From positions 288,718 to 352,717 of the forward strand of contig CALYLX010000013.1 of assembly GCA_944990035.1 (NCBI GenBank): DNA of 64,000 nt, given 5' to 3'. The position numbers and the translations under genes are program-made. How positions within the stretch are numbered: position 1 is the stretch's first letter; every line of letters starts with the position of its first letter. Positions 44,395-60,362 of the stretch are shown piece after piece. The stretch comes from Clitopilus passeckerianus (Eukaryota > Basidiomycota > Agaricomycetes > Agaricales > Entolomataceae). The notes under the pieces are model-generated. The model was not told the DNA's origin, did not search any database, and was given only the letters and a program-made list of their open reading frames with translations.

Positions 44395-46950
44395 ATGTGG
44401 GACAGCTCGAACGGTTACGAGGACCGTGATCGCCATCATGCTCCTCCTGTACAGATGCCCGCTCCTACGTATGTCTCGATCGTCAATCTGGGTCCGAATA
44501 TTGATTAACACTTTCCGCACGCAACTATAGGTTACCCATTACCATGTAAGCGAAAGAGATGTTCAATTGAGCTCCGCGGTTCGTTAACGAGTCACTAGGC
44601 CCCCAGGAACAGCAACTAGCGCTCAATTCGCGCCTGCCTCATTTCCCCAGTCGTCGGGAGGGGGCTTCGTCCCCCCTAGTCCCTCGTACAACTAGTACGT
44701 AGTTGCTTCCGTTGACCAGCTCCCTACTTACGGTACTGACGACACCATAGTTCACCTAAGTACATAAATTGTTATTCTTCGTGATAGCAGCCTCCCTAAC
44801 AAGCTACATTAGCTATCAAGGGAGTGGGTTTGCGGTTTACCAACCTCAAATCCAATGGCCCCAAATGCAAGGTTACCCTGCTCAAGGTCAAATTGGACAA
44901 GCTATGCCCATACAGCAATCATATTCGGAGCAATACCCCACTAGGTCGCGAAAGCACTCTTCACATACCCATGCGAGATCTCGTTCACATTCGCATTCAC
45001 GAGCACACTCGGGCTCGCATTCTCACTCGCACTCTCACTCACGCCATAGGACGCATTCGCACTCGCAGCCTCAGGTCATCATAGCCCAACCGCCGAGCCC
45101 CAACCTCCAATCAATCCTTCGTCCCTCTCACAGTTACTCCCAGCTACCTCAAGTCATTCAAGCACCATCTCATCACAAACATTCCCATTCCCACTCACGC
45201 TCCCACTCTCGCACCCCTCGTATAATAATCCTCAAGTATTGATCGCGCAGCCTCCGAGTCCTCATCCACAACCAATCCTTCACCAATCCCATAGCTTCTC
45301 ACATCTGCCTCAAGCTGGTTACGGATCAGCTCAGCCCATAATCGTCCAATCTGCGAAGACCAGTCACGGGAAGAGTCGTGTACCCCCGAAGAAGTATACC
45401 AATGCAAAACTCAACAAAATCGGACCGAACCCAAACATCAATACCCCGTTCCAGTATTCCAAATGTACGGGGAGGAAGAGGGCATTGTGTGTATGTGATA
45501 TAGGTGCTACGTTGGGGAATAGGTCACTCACGGTGCTACAGATCGGAATCAACTACCTAGGTCAACAGAATGAACTTCGCGGATGTATCAATGATGCGCG
45601 ACATGTTCGGGACTTCTTGATAAGTACGAAATGTTGCTCCCCTTTCATTACATCTCTAACGGCTGAATGGCAGAGGACTGGGGTTATCGAGCAGGGGATA
45701 TCGTCATCTTGACTGACGATGCTCAGAGCTCTCGGCAGCAGCCTACTAGGCAAAATATCTTCGATGCGATGCATTGGCTCGTTCGAGGCGCCAGACCACA
45801 TGATTCACTGTTCTTTCACTGTAGGCCTGCTCTACGCCCCATTCGCTATCGAATTCACTAACAAGCACCCTAGATTCCGGCCACGGCGGTCAAACTAAAG
45901 ACTTGAACGGGGATGAGGTTGATGGGTTTGATGAAGGTCAGTCCCTGTTCAGCATCCGAAGAGATCGTAGCTGACCTTGGCCCAGTTATATATCCTGTGG
46001 ACTTCAAGAAGAAAGGCCACATCATCGACGATGTTCGTCAATTAATTCCAATTTTTATTTCCTGTGTGACGCTCACAATCACCTTATGCATCAGGAAATG
46101 CATGCCCTTATGGTCAAACCACTACCAGCTGGCTGTCGTCTGACGGTAAGCAAAGCTTGACTTGCCTCGGAGAATTCATGGACTGATTCTGGCTATGGTC
46201 GCAGGCTTTGTTCGACGTACGTCCCAAGATACTATTAACACCCTCAAATCCGAATCTAAGTTCCTTTCCTAGTCTTGCCACTCCGGGACCGTTCTCGGTA
46301 CGTGACTCCTCCATTCCAGCTCCTAGTTCCATCTTAATATCTGATGCACAGACTTGCCATATATCGTAAGTTTGAACAAGCCAGAGTAACTCGTGATATC
46401 TAACTTCTAGACAGTACTCATCGCACGGTCGATTGAAAGGAGCCAGATCACAGATCAAGTCAGAGCTTTGCTACATACACCTGCTGACGTCGTACGTGCT
46501 TTCCTTTGGTATCCTTTAGGTATGGTTTATCCTTATATCGCTGTGATCTTTAGATTACGTGGTCAGGCTGCAAAGACGGGCAAACGAGCGCCGATACATT
46601 CCATGGTGGTGTTGCTGTTGGTGCTATGAGCTGGGTAAGATGATCACCTTTCTGACGCTCTCTTCGGCGCTAATCATCTATCTGTGCTTCTTAGGCGTTT
46701 ATTCAGGCACTAAGTAGGTACACCTTCACATTTGAACCTGCTGCATACTCACGAACACACCTATAGCGGATAATCATCGCCCGACGTACGCGGAGCTGCT
46801 CAAGGCCTTGCGAAGGATTCTTAATCCGAAGTTCGATCAGACACCGCAACTGGGGAGTTCACATCATATCGTGAGTCTTAATTGTGCAATGAAGGTTTGC
46901 ATGGATCTAACCATCACGTCCAGGATACGCAGCTGACATTCCTATTGTGA
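44395..46950 (+). CDS. Type I metacaspase with Ser/His-rich prodomain
   Basis: A Cys protease of the caspase-like clan, Arg/Lys specific. The start is [20 protein letters not shown] (44392 gives one extra Met). Two micro-exons follow: 44531-44545 (15 nt) and 44751-44759 (9 nt), joining into [18 protein letters not shown]. The prodomain is Pro/Gln-rich, then dense in Ser-His pairs (about 44.95-45.23 kb), and contains an internal repeat ([14 protein letters not shown] and [14 protein letters not shown]). The p20 core runs [57 protein letters not shown] with the catalytic His (45882-45884), [20 protein letters not shown], and [13 protein letters not shown] with the catalytic Cys (46276-46278). 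The end [18 protein letters not shown] has TGA at 46948. The frame between the two prodomain repeats must shift by one base, or a weak 98-nt intron (GTCATT..GCGCAG) removes the break. Confidence 0.92.
44950..45225 (+). repeat. Coding low-complexity Ser-His repeat in metacaspase prodomain
   Basis: Alternating TCN/CAY codons encode [20 protein letters not shown] and a second block [11 protein letters not shown]. Repetition is visible at DNA level (CACTCGCACTCTCACTCACG type). Such tracts slip easily and may explain the frame change in this part of the gene. Confidence 0.7.
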
Positions 46951-47295
46951 TCTGTATTCCGACGTTCACAGAGGAGCACTGCCTATTCTTGACTTGCGCA
47001 CCTGTTCTCATAGCACATGAAGCGCGGTAACGCATATGTGCGAATATTAACGAAAACTAGATTTGGGTATATACTTTACACTATACTAAGGTATCAAGTT
47101 ACATGGTATTGAAACGCATACTACTGCTCGTCCGATAGCACACGTAATCTGCAAGGGTCATCTAGCGCAACGAACTCCATGAGCACCTGGGCAGGCTCAT
47201 CCGGTATGGAGCGCAGCTCACAGCGCTCGTTTTGACTGCCGCCAGATATCGAGGGGAAGCCATACCATCGCCACGACAGGTCAGCTGGACAATGT
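46951..47295. other. Intergenic region between convergent genes
   Basis: About 345 bp of 3' flank between the metacaspase and the 7-TM gene. Nothing else is seen. Confidence 0.5.
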
Positions 47296-48777
47296 TTAGC
47301 GATGGTCCTCTTCCATTTCCTGTCTTCCTTCTTTCTCCAGGTCTTCTCGACTTGGCTTCTTTTCCACTTTTCCTCCAGAGCTCGTCGTATTTGTGTGTTC
47401 CGACCGGTACCTGGAGTCCCCAATCATGGTATCTGATATAGCCTCGCTTCCGGAAGCGAACCGCATGCCTTGAGAATGGACAGCTTCGGAGACTTCTTTA
47501 GTGTCCCATAGGGATTTACGCATCTTCACTAGGACGATGATGATCGTGGGGTACATTCCCTATGGGTGGAAGTGAGTCAGATGCGGCGAGAGGTGGGATG
47601 TGGGATGCGTACGAGAGCTTGTTGAATGATGGCATTGACAACATTGAATGCTGTCAGCCCAGCATGGTTGAGCTTGGCGCCATAAATTGGAACAGCTTGC
47701 AGTGTCTGGGGGAAGTAGATTCAGGACGATGCTTGCGAGTAGGAGGGGAAGTGAAGCTCACGTAGATAATGATATACAAAAAGCCAGACTCGATAATTAG
47801 CGTCAACACCTTCTCTACCTGGGTCTTCCTCCTCGTATGGCCAAGATATGTGGACATCACACGTCGATGTTCCCTGTCTCAGGTACAAGTGGAAGTTTCA
47901 AGTTATATTGAGACGATGACTTGCCATGCTCGGAAAGCGATGATGAGCGTACAAAAGATATTTGTCACGTAGGATAGGGTATAGCTCGAGAGATCGGCGT
48001 GAGCACAGGTCTGAGCCCCAACGGAAGCGGCGGTGGGGGTGAGGTCAGTGATTGCCCAGTCTGTATGGATGTCACATCCTAATTCGAAGAGACCAGCAGC
48101 TGTTGAAGAAGAACTATTTAGGAGAGATTTTGGGATGAAATTTGTGTACGTACTGAGAGACCCTATCCATGTGGCAATAGGTATTGCAACCCACTTCCGG
48201 AAACCAAAGCAGACGGTCCATGTTCGCCAAACAACTACTGAATCGCCCAGGATGAGCTGGAGGGAAAATATGAGCGTTGCAGCCACATTCAGCCGGTCAG
48301 GGTACTCACCATAAAGATGAACAGCATTTGCCCCGTCCAGACCATTTTCTTCAGTTGCTCATTTGCGACGTCTAAATTTGCCCGCATGCCAGGCTCTCGG
48401 TGATTGACCATTATTATTTGCATCCGTCGGACCAGGTCCGATACGTCCAGGGAAAGGAATATTGTCCCCCCTATGAACATCAGGCTTGTAACTGTGAGTA
48501 AGAAGATGTTGGATCCTCGTGAGGTGAAGCCTGGTTGTCTAAGCGCCAACCGTCAATTTTGACTCAAGATTCACAGAATGAGCACGTACGCAAATATAAC
48601 GATAACAAATGACATTAGAATGATATATATGCCTGGAATGCAACGGTAAGCCAGAGAGTTTGGGTGACAGTATGAATACCTAAACTCACCATAGCAAATT
48701 GCACCAGGAACCACCCGAGCCACCTTCAGCACAAAGTCGTCACCGACTTCGGTCAACACCTCACTGTTGCTTGACAT
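47296..48777 (-). CDS. Basidiomycete 7-TM membrane protein, function unknown
   Basis: The start at 48777 gives MSSNSEVLTEVGDDFVLKVA. A series of exons encodes hydrophobic segments in order: GIYIILMSFVIVIFAYVLIL, SNIFLLTVTSLMFIGGTIFL, VWTGQMLFIFM, TLIFSLQLILGDSVVVWRTW, WVAIPIATWIGSL, YVTNIFCTLIIAFRAW, VLTLIIESGFLYIIIYV and AFNVVNAIIQQALGMYPTII. The cytosolic tail ends SREDLEKEGRQEMEEDHR, stop 47296-47298. The LGDSVVVWRxW and ICTLLIAFRAW patterns recur in a large family of uncharacterised agaricomycete membrane proteins with GPCR-like topology. The ligand and role are unknown. Introns are short, and the exact ends of the middle exons are approximate. Confidence 0.82.
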
Positions 48778-49871
48778 CGCCGTACGGGGGGATAAGAATG
48801 TGAGTGAAGAAGGTGGGACTGGCTTAAACCAGCATCACGATGTGAGAGAAGAATATGTTTGTCCTAATTTCGCTTGGAAAACCAAGCGTTCTCATGTTGA
48901 TCACCTGGCTGATCAGAGTACCACTTGGTGGCACCTTCCGGAGTAACGAATGACACGAGGCGGAATACAGTATGGTACTCCAAGCTCCAAGACACCGGTA
49001 GACGATAATCACTTCCTCAGTAGGCAGGTCCTTTGACAGACGTATACTGCCATATGAGAGAAATCCGTCAATAGACGTGTTCTTTGGAAGAAGAGAAGGT
49101 GCTGAAGATTCTTGACAAGGAACGGCCATCAAACTCGCAAAATCTCACACGATGGCTCGCGTCAATTCCAATTCCTATGTCAATCCCTTCTCACACAATT
49201 ACAGAAATATATGGTCGAGCATTTATGAAGCCTCCAAGAGAACCAGGAACTCTAAAGGGTGGGTATTGACACTGATAAGTTGGTTCTAGAACAACGGGAC
49301 ATTGTGCCTGCCAATACAAAAATGTAGGGAATGGTCGGATCATTTGCGTCGTTCTCGGAGGACACAAGGTCTATTCTAGCAGATCTGCACTTGCACCCGA
49401 ATTGAAGAGGGCACCGTGACGATAAAATTTGAATGCCGGGAAAATGACTCGTGGTTGACGATACTATCTGAATGCTTCCAATTCATTTCCCTCGTGATCT
49501 AGGCTCGAGCAAAAGCCAAGCAAAAGCACACAGGTGGCGTCCGCGGTAGTACCTTGGATATTTCATCTAACAATGTGGGGATGTCATGACTCGTTTCCCC
49601 TCGAATGACATTTAAAGTCGTAGAAGAAAAGTTTTCTAACATCAGGCGGGGAATGGGCTAGCAGCCATTATTTCACAATGCAAGGTCAATGCAGGCTAAT
49701 AGGGAAGGCTGGGCTAGGGGCAGGGGCAGGCATGAGGAGAAGTTACGATGCTGTTCGTGGAAGTAAAGAACAAATAATGGGGCTACAATGGACATAGATC
49801 GTCACAGACAGTATACAGCATGGTTCGAACAGATGACGGAGTGGGCGTTCATTACACTGGGAAAGAGTGTA
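48778..49871. other. Intergenic region, 1.1 kb
   Basis: A 100-codon minus-strand frame (48824-49132) precedes the 7-TM gene but has no domain and lies where the promoter should be. I do not call it. The rest holds nothing recognisable. Confidence 0.5.
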
Positions 49872-51508
49872 TCAAGAATCATCGTCACCACAAACCTCCT
49901 CAAAGTCAGGTTCAACCTGGACTTCTACGAGGACCCCTAGCTCGTGTAGTCTAGTCATTACTACGGTCGGTATCTCCGCCGCCGCTGTAAGCGATACCGA
50001 CTGGAACCGTGGGGGCTCAGAATGATCAAGCCGGGCTTGAAGCGTGTCCACAAGAACGGCGGGGTCCTGATTATAACAAACCAGCTCGGCTAGTTTTCTG
50101 CAAGGCAGGACGGAGAGGTCGTTCGGGGAGAGGGCGAGGAGGGAATTATTAGTGGCTCGGTATAGGGTAAGGCATTGCAAATCGTGAAGGTCGTCGAAGA
50201 ATTTGGCGAACACCTCGGTAGAGGCGTCAATGTCTTCAAGTACAAGGGACGTGAGTTTCGAGAGAGGGACGGTGGGCGCGGCTTTGTCTTGACGTTCATG
50301 CAGCCATGTCAACAGCAGGTCAGCGTTGAGGGGACGGGGGAATGGACAGCCGAGATCGAAGAACATTCCTAGAAGAATCAGCTTCCGTATGTTGGGAGCA
50401 TCAAACATATCCAGGAGCTGAATGGCGTGGTCCGGATCGGTGAAACCGATGGATAGTTCAGCGAGATGGGGAAGCTGTACTTTTGTTTCCGCTAAATTGG
50501 ATAAATCAGAAACACCTGATTCTTTCGCCAACAGTGATTCGATCTTGGGGCCTCGGCCACCAATGAAGAGCCGCCGAAGGTTTGGACACGCTGCAAGTAT
50601 ATCCGTGAATTCGTCCATGGATGGGGCAACGTCACTTGCAAAATACTTTAATTCTAGCGTTTGTAGATTCTGCAGAGAGGAAGCTGCCCAATCGACGTGA
50701 ACGCCAGCAAATGTAACATCGGTAAGCTTCTCTAGAACCGCGTCGCCAAAGAAGGGGATCGGAGTCTTCATCTCGTGAGGAGAAAAGACAGCATCTGGAT
50801 TGGCAAAGTAAGCATTACACCGGAACAGGTGAACACCTTCCAGGTGCGGGGCATCGACTACATCGCGGGTATAACACAAGAATACAAAGATAGGCATCCA
50901 TATGTCGCTGAGAAGCTCGAAGCGCTTCCATCTCTTCACATGGGTTAGAAGAAGGCGAAGGATGACATCTACATCCCTCCAGCCAAGGTCGTGATCTGAT
51001 TCGGAAACTTCCCAGTCCCATGACGGGTCACGGAAATCTAAGAGGATATCGAGAGACTGGGTCCGTGAGCGTGAAATCCAATGTGCAGAGCGGGACAATT
51101 GCTCTGATGTCGATGGGAAGGCAATGGTTATCTTGGTCCACAAGGGAGTGGTGGCCAGAGCAATGCGTCTCCATCGCGAAGAAACGTGAGAGAATGTCAT
51201 GGGAAGAAGTGTTGCATCGAGCCGGTCAGAGGTATCGGTAGTTGCGAAAAGAAATATTTGGGAGACAAGTTCGTCGGGGATTCGGTCCACTGGAGGTGTA
51301 GGCGGTCTAAAGACTGAGCAGAACAATTTCCGGAAGCGCGTGTCCGGTTTCTTTGAGTCGTGACAGGGGCATAATCGTTGCTGTTGTTGCTTCCTCTTGA
51401 GGGTCTGATAGTCCAAGTCATTGTCAGTTGCTGAACGCTGGAGGTGAAAACACGACTCACAGGCACGCCCATCTGGGATGGGGTTGGTACGAGGAGAGGG
51501 GCAGGCAT
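49872..51508 (-). CDS. F-box protein with leucine-rich C-terminal region
   Basis: Two exons: 51461-51508 (MPAPLLVPTPSQMGVP) and 49872-51404, joined by a 56-nt intron (GTGAGT..TATCAG) in phase 0. Without this splice the long open frame has no ATG before the F-box, which supports the model. The product is about 526 residues. A Cys/Lys-rich start (TLKRKQQQQRLCPCHDSKKP) leads into the F-box (PPVDRIPDELVSQIFLFAT, then FSHVSSRWRRIALATTPLWT). LRR-like units follow, such as LEKLTDVTFAGVHVDW, LQNLQTLELKYFA, CPNLRRLFIGG and LPHLAELSIGF. The acidic end is EVQVEPDFEEVCGDDDS. F-box proteins recruit substrates to SCF ubiquitin ligases. This belongs to the greatly expanded basidiomycete set, so its target cannot be predicted. 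Confidence 0.87.
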
Positions 51509-52856
51509 TTGCCTGTGTGGAGGCGCATGTGTCCCAATACGATGGTTTATTAAGTATCGACCTCAGCGGACGCCCGATCGAATCATACACGCCTACCTGG
51601 CACGCGAGACAGGGGAAATGGGATATTTGCCGGGTAGGATTGCGGGTGAAATTGTGAAATACTCGAACAAGTATTCCTAAGATAGGATACACACGATCAC
51701 CTCGTGTCGATCTGTGGGTCGTAACATGTTGCAAACCCGTCGAAATTTACGTGGTAAGGGTGATGGCCAACAGATTGCGCCCACACAAGAGCACAGAGAC
51801 CCATAACGCATTGACACATACGTCGACTGTCGAGATGACTGCTGTCCCGGAGGACTTGAGATTCAGTACCTAGAGCTCAGTCTGAATCAGGGAAGCCTAT
51901 GGCTTTCCCATAGTATTGTGTGTCACCGCGAAAGCTATTCTGTCGAATACGAGCTCCTGACTGAGATTCAACGCCGTTCCAACTGGAAAATTTCCGACCG
52001 TTTCAGGGCTGAGCGCTTTAACGCTAGAATAGCCGTTTCCGGGGTAATCGTCAGAGCACGCAAGGCGAATACGACACTCAATAATAGTGGAGCGCTTGGC
52101 TGGGTCTGGCTGGGAGACATTCGTGACTGACAGGACGAATCGGACGAAGAATGCCGGTGTCGATTGTTCTCATTCAGGAGTACCAGCGCCATGACAAAGC
52201 CCATGTCTTTCATGCAAAGTCCTCTGGCGCAGTTCAGGCAGAAGGCAAAATGTTGGATAGCGTCAAGCCAATGGGAACCACATGGGCTTAAACGCAGATG
52301 CCCCGTCTCGGGGCCTGTGTCTTCGGGAGGCGGAGACACTGATATGTGCCTTGCCAAGGTTCGAGCTCCGCTTCGAGGCGGGTTTGACCTCGACAGCGTC
52401 ACGCAATGAAAAAATGAGCAGGGCTCAATTCGGCGCCTTGCGCGCAGTGAGACTATCTAGAATTTCTATGGTGGCATCGAAATTTATTTGCAAGATTTCC
52501 TTACTGACCCTCAAGCATTTAAATTTTGACGAGATCTGAACAATCCAATCCAAACCACCCGCAGTGGTACCGTGACGCCCACAAACAACTCATGCTGATG
52601 ATAATCATACGAAAAACACAGCAATCCGTAGAGTTCGCAGAAAGGTATAGCTACCGCGTCTAAGGTTCATCCGGCTTTTGTTCTCTCTATAGTGGATTAC
52701 TAGCCACGTTTATATTTCCCTATCCTCTTATCCCAAGTCATCAAATCAAGTTTTCTATATCAATACATGAGGACGAAGATTTATTCCAAATAAATTCAAG
52801 CCAACTCTAAGACTGCATCCAATTTTACAACCTCTACTCCTTTACGCCACACAATC
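51509..52856. other. Intergenic region, 1.35 kb
   Basis: Overlapping open frames on both strands at 51.9-52.4 kb have no domain or splice logic. No gene or repeat is recognised. Confidence 0.5.
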
Positions 52857-57322
<4,466 letters not shown>

Positions 57323-58003
57323 ATGGCTACCTTCAGACATTCATCATCATCTCACTCTAGTACCACTCCTATAACCAAGGATATGCAAGTTGTTCAGCGA
57401 AGAATTAACGCTCTATCTGCTGTCGACCGTTTTCGACCGCTTACCGCCGTCTGCCCTCGCCCTATTCCAAATTCCTACTGGGCAACCCCTCTTTTACTTG
57501 CTTGCGAGTACCCGTGGACACCCAAGAACCCTAACAACCCAAAGCTCGATAGCCTGCTAAGGGCTGGTGTACGGACGTTCATTGACCTCACTGAGTCGGG
57601 CGAACTTATTCCCTATGCATCGCTTCTTGCCAGCCGCGCAGAGCTATTGGGCGTCGACACTGACTCCCTTGAATATCATCGCTTCCCGATACGGGACCGG
57701 TCTCTCCCGACCTCCATTGACCTTATGTATTCCGTTTTAGACGTCCTCCGAGACAACGAGCACCGCGGCAGGATCAGCGCTGTTCACTGTCGTGGTGGCA
57801 TTGGCCGGACTGGAATGGTCATTGGCTGCTGGCTCGTTGAGAGCGGGGCTGCCAGGAACGGAGAGGAAGCTCTCAAGATCATCGCCAGGGAATGGTCTAC
57901 CGTCGAGAAGTGCAAGCGCTACCCTCATAGTCCAGAAACTGGCCCACAATTCGAGTATGTCTACAACTTCCACCCCAAGGGCGAGATGGACTTCGCCCAC
58001 TAG
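57323..58003 (+). CDS. Small CX5R phosphatase (dual-specificity type)
   Basis: A single-exon gene of 226 residues, start MATFRHSSSSHSSTTPITKD. The P-loop is VHCRGGIGRTGMVIGCWL (HCxxGxxR), with catalytic Cys at about residue 156. A general-acid loop candidate is HRFPIRDRSLPT, and a front segment AGVRTFIDLTESGELIPY is typical of this group of compact protein-tyrosine / dual-specificity phosphatases. The YWATPLLLACEYPWTP entry is also shared by predicted fungal and bacterial 'protein-tyrosine phosphatase-like' proteins. All catalytic residues are present. The substrate is unknown. The lack of introns is unusual beside its neighbours and might reflect retrocopy or transfer, but codon choice (many C-ending codons) looks native. 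Confidence 0.87.
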   Translation: MATFRHSSSSHSSTTPITKDMQVVQRRINALSAVDRFRPLTAVCPRPIPNSYWATPLLLACEYPWTPKNPNNPKLDSLLRAGVRTFIDLTESGELIPYASLLASRAELLGVDTDSLEYHRFPIRDRSLPTSIDLMYSVLDVLRDNEHRGRISAVHCRGGIGRTGMVIGCWLVESGAARNGEEALKIIAREWSTVEKCKRYPHSPETGPQFEYVYNFHPKGEMDFAH

Positions 58004-58656
58004 GTATGTTCCTCGTCATATGTGACTTCAAACCTCATGGCTAACTGCTCTTCTTTCCAGTGGGCCAGGCGTCATCCACGAACTGAATTGCATTCAACTC
58101 AAGGGTTTGCCGCCCAAACGTCATCTATCATCTCATGTCTCGCTTTCATCGCTCTCCACATTTCCGCCATTGGTCGATCTCATTCTCTACCTGCATTTTC
58201 TTCTCCTTCTGGACTACCTTATGGACTTCCCCTCCCCCTAGACTTTAATCTTATCCTATCTTTCTCCTCTTCTACGACCTGTCTCCATAGCATTTCCCTC
58301 CATTCATCTTTCCTTGGGCATATCGCACTCACTGTATTTTTGCACATAGATAGTTCAGTCATTTAGATTCAGGCGGGTCTTGTAGAATCTTTCTTTAGTC
58401 GAGTACATCGGGTTATTGTAGTTGTCAACCAATGGTATTCTGGGCATTCTGAATTCAATTCTCGTCGTGTGCCACCAAGCCCCTGGAGACCCCTTGAAGA
58501 CCGAAGCGAGGCGACCGAAAGGCCCTGGCGCGATTGGTAAGAATAACCTAATGGGGGAATGCGGATCATCTACATTCAGCCCTCCAAACCGCTGCGCCGT
58601 TCTGACTCCTTTGCCAATCCATCCGAAAGTTCCTGGGTTCGAGGCTGGAACGGAAC
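58004..58656. other. Intergenic region, 0.65 kb
   Basis: Probably 3' UTR of the phosphatase, then promoter of the RS-rich gene. A CT-rich stretch lies at 58.10-58.34 kb. No gene is seen. Confidence 0.5.
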
Positions 58657-60016
58657 ATGGACGACGAACGCCACAATTCTGAGAAACGTGATAGAGGGTA
58701 CGGCCGTGAAAGAAGAGAGGATAGAGGATACCCGGATGGTATGTATTTTTTGAAGCAGCCTTTGGATGGTCAGGCTAACCCTCGATCTGGTTGCCTCATT
58801 TCCTTCCATACCTCTGAATGTTCCGGACTCGCATGCAAATGTTACACGAACGGCAATATGAATACTGAATAACGTGCATCCGACATGTAGACCGCCGACT
58901 CGGAAGACATAGGTCAAGGTCTCCGAATTATGAGAGGAAACATCGGCATCGTCACCGGGATTCCGAACCGAAGGATGGCTTGAGAGAGGGCTTCTACTAC
59001 TCTGCCTCACGTCACGGGCACAGTAGGGAAAGCAACTCTACTCTTGGGCGTCGAAGTGCTCGCGACCTCCGGGATGAACTACACCGAGTCTAGCCTCAGT
59101 AGCAGTCATCGACATGGGCGATCTTCCTGCAGTGACAACGTCGATGACCTCAATAGGGAACACCGCACAGATTCGCTCTCAGGCTTTGATGAAGATGTAG
59201 AACGAGGCTGGTCTCACTCTGGTCGTTCACATAATGGAGCTCTTGACAATAGGAGATCTGCCCACCAAGTGCCTGCGGACACTCGTGATCAAGTGAGTGC
59301 ATATCTCTCCTCTGCCGTTCATTGGTCTAATACCGGGAATTGGGCAGGAAAAATACACCCGGGGAAAACGTAGAAGGAGCCGTAGTAGAACCCCTCCTAA
59401 AGACAAGATTGTACGTTGTTCTCAGCTCGCCCAAGGATAAGTCTGACCTTAGAAGTGTGTGTTTACGCATGTAACGTACACCAACATTTTGCAGGACCAT
59501 AACCGCTTACGTGGCAGCAAGCACAGAGAGACATCTTCTCGCTCTAGTCGGAAAGAACGGGGAAGGTCTCTTACTCGAAGCCCTTCCCTGTCCTCACGAT
59601 CTTCCTCTTCAAGCTCGGATTCGGATTTATCTGACGACCGACCCAAGCGTCGCCGCCAAAGGAACCGGCACCGGTCACGTTCTCGTTCTCCTGGTAAGAC
59701 CAGAGGAAAGGACAGTAGGCGTGAACCTTCTGAATCCCGGGAACGTCGGAAGAGGCGGAAAGAAGAAGAAAAGGTACAGAGAGAAGGACCGAGACGGAGA
59801 CGAAAGGAGAAGTATTCTGACGGGAAAAAAGGTGTGTAGGGCCAAAGCGGCCAAAGAGACCTGCGGTGCTTCATTCCCGATCTTATCACTAACTGGGCCC
59901 ATTGCATCGCTTTGACTTTCCAGATTAAATTGAAGGTCAAGAAGGACAAGGGAGACCACGAAAGAGATGTCAAAAGGCAGGAGCTGCTGAGCTTCCTGAA
60001 CTCTGCATTTGAGTGA
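58657..60016 (+). CDS. RS-rich protein, splicing-factor-like, with one frame discontinuity
   Basis: The start MDDERHNSEKRDRGYGRERR is followed by an intron (58737-58907 region) and LGRHRSRSPNYERKHRHRHR. Further exons carry SSLSSSHRHGRSSCSDNVDD, RRSRSRTPPKDKI and the RS core SRSSSSSSDSDLSDDRPKRR and RHRSRSRSPGKTRGK. The last exon encodes IKLKVKKDKGDHERDVKRQE and a tidy C-terminus LLSFLNSAFE, stop 60014-60016. The RS and RD content suggests a nuclear speckle or splicing-associated protein, and the short C-terminal FLNSAF motif is the only specific-looking feature. At about 59080-59092 the frame must move by one base (RDLRDE into YTESSLSSS). No good intron explains this. The donor before the last exon is also weak, so the model is only partly secure. 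Confidence 0.62.
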
Positions 60017-60362
60017 ATAACTCATACTTTTCGCGGGTTCAGGATAGTTTATAGTTTTGAAGTACGCTGTTCTCATTATTTATCCCTTTTGTTTTATGTT
60101 TTAGCCAGGATTGAATTTTTATTTTTGGCTCGCGACACGAAGATCGGTAAATGCTGTGAAGGCCTCAGCAAATGCCGTAAGATGCGGACACCAAAGCGCG
60201 AGTAGCGCAAGACGCGCCTTAATTTGTTTGACGCGAAGTTTGGTCACGTTGCCATACTTGCGACGGTTTAAAACGGCAGGGATCCCCCATTCCACCGCCA
60301 ACGTCTTCACCTCTAAGACTTCTCCCACCCTCTTCTATTCCTGACCTCACTTATCCGAAGTA
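60017..60362. other. Intergenic region, 0.35 kb
   Basis: Short spacer between two plus-strand genes. Nothing recognisable. Confidence 0.5.

Noticed and set aside
48824..49132. 102-codon minus-strand frame upstream of the 7-TM gene
   Set aside because: No hydrophobic segments or domain, and its position suits promoter or 5' UTR.
51509..51734. Extension of the F-box frame upstream to 51734
   Set aside because: That part has no ATG. A 56-nt intron with good borders links the F-box exon to an ATG exon at 51508 instead.
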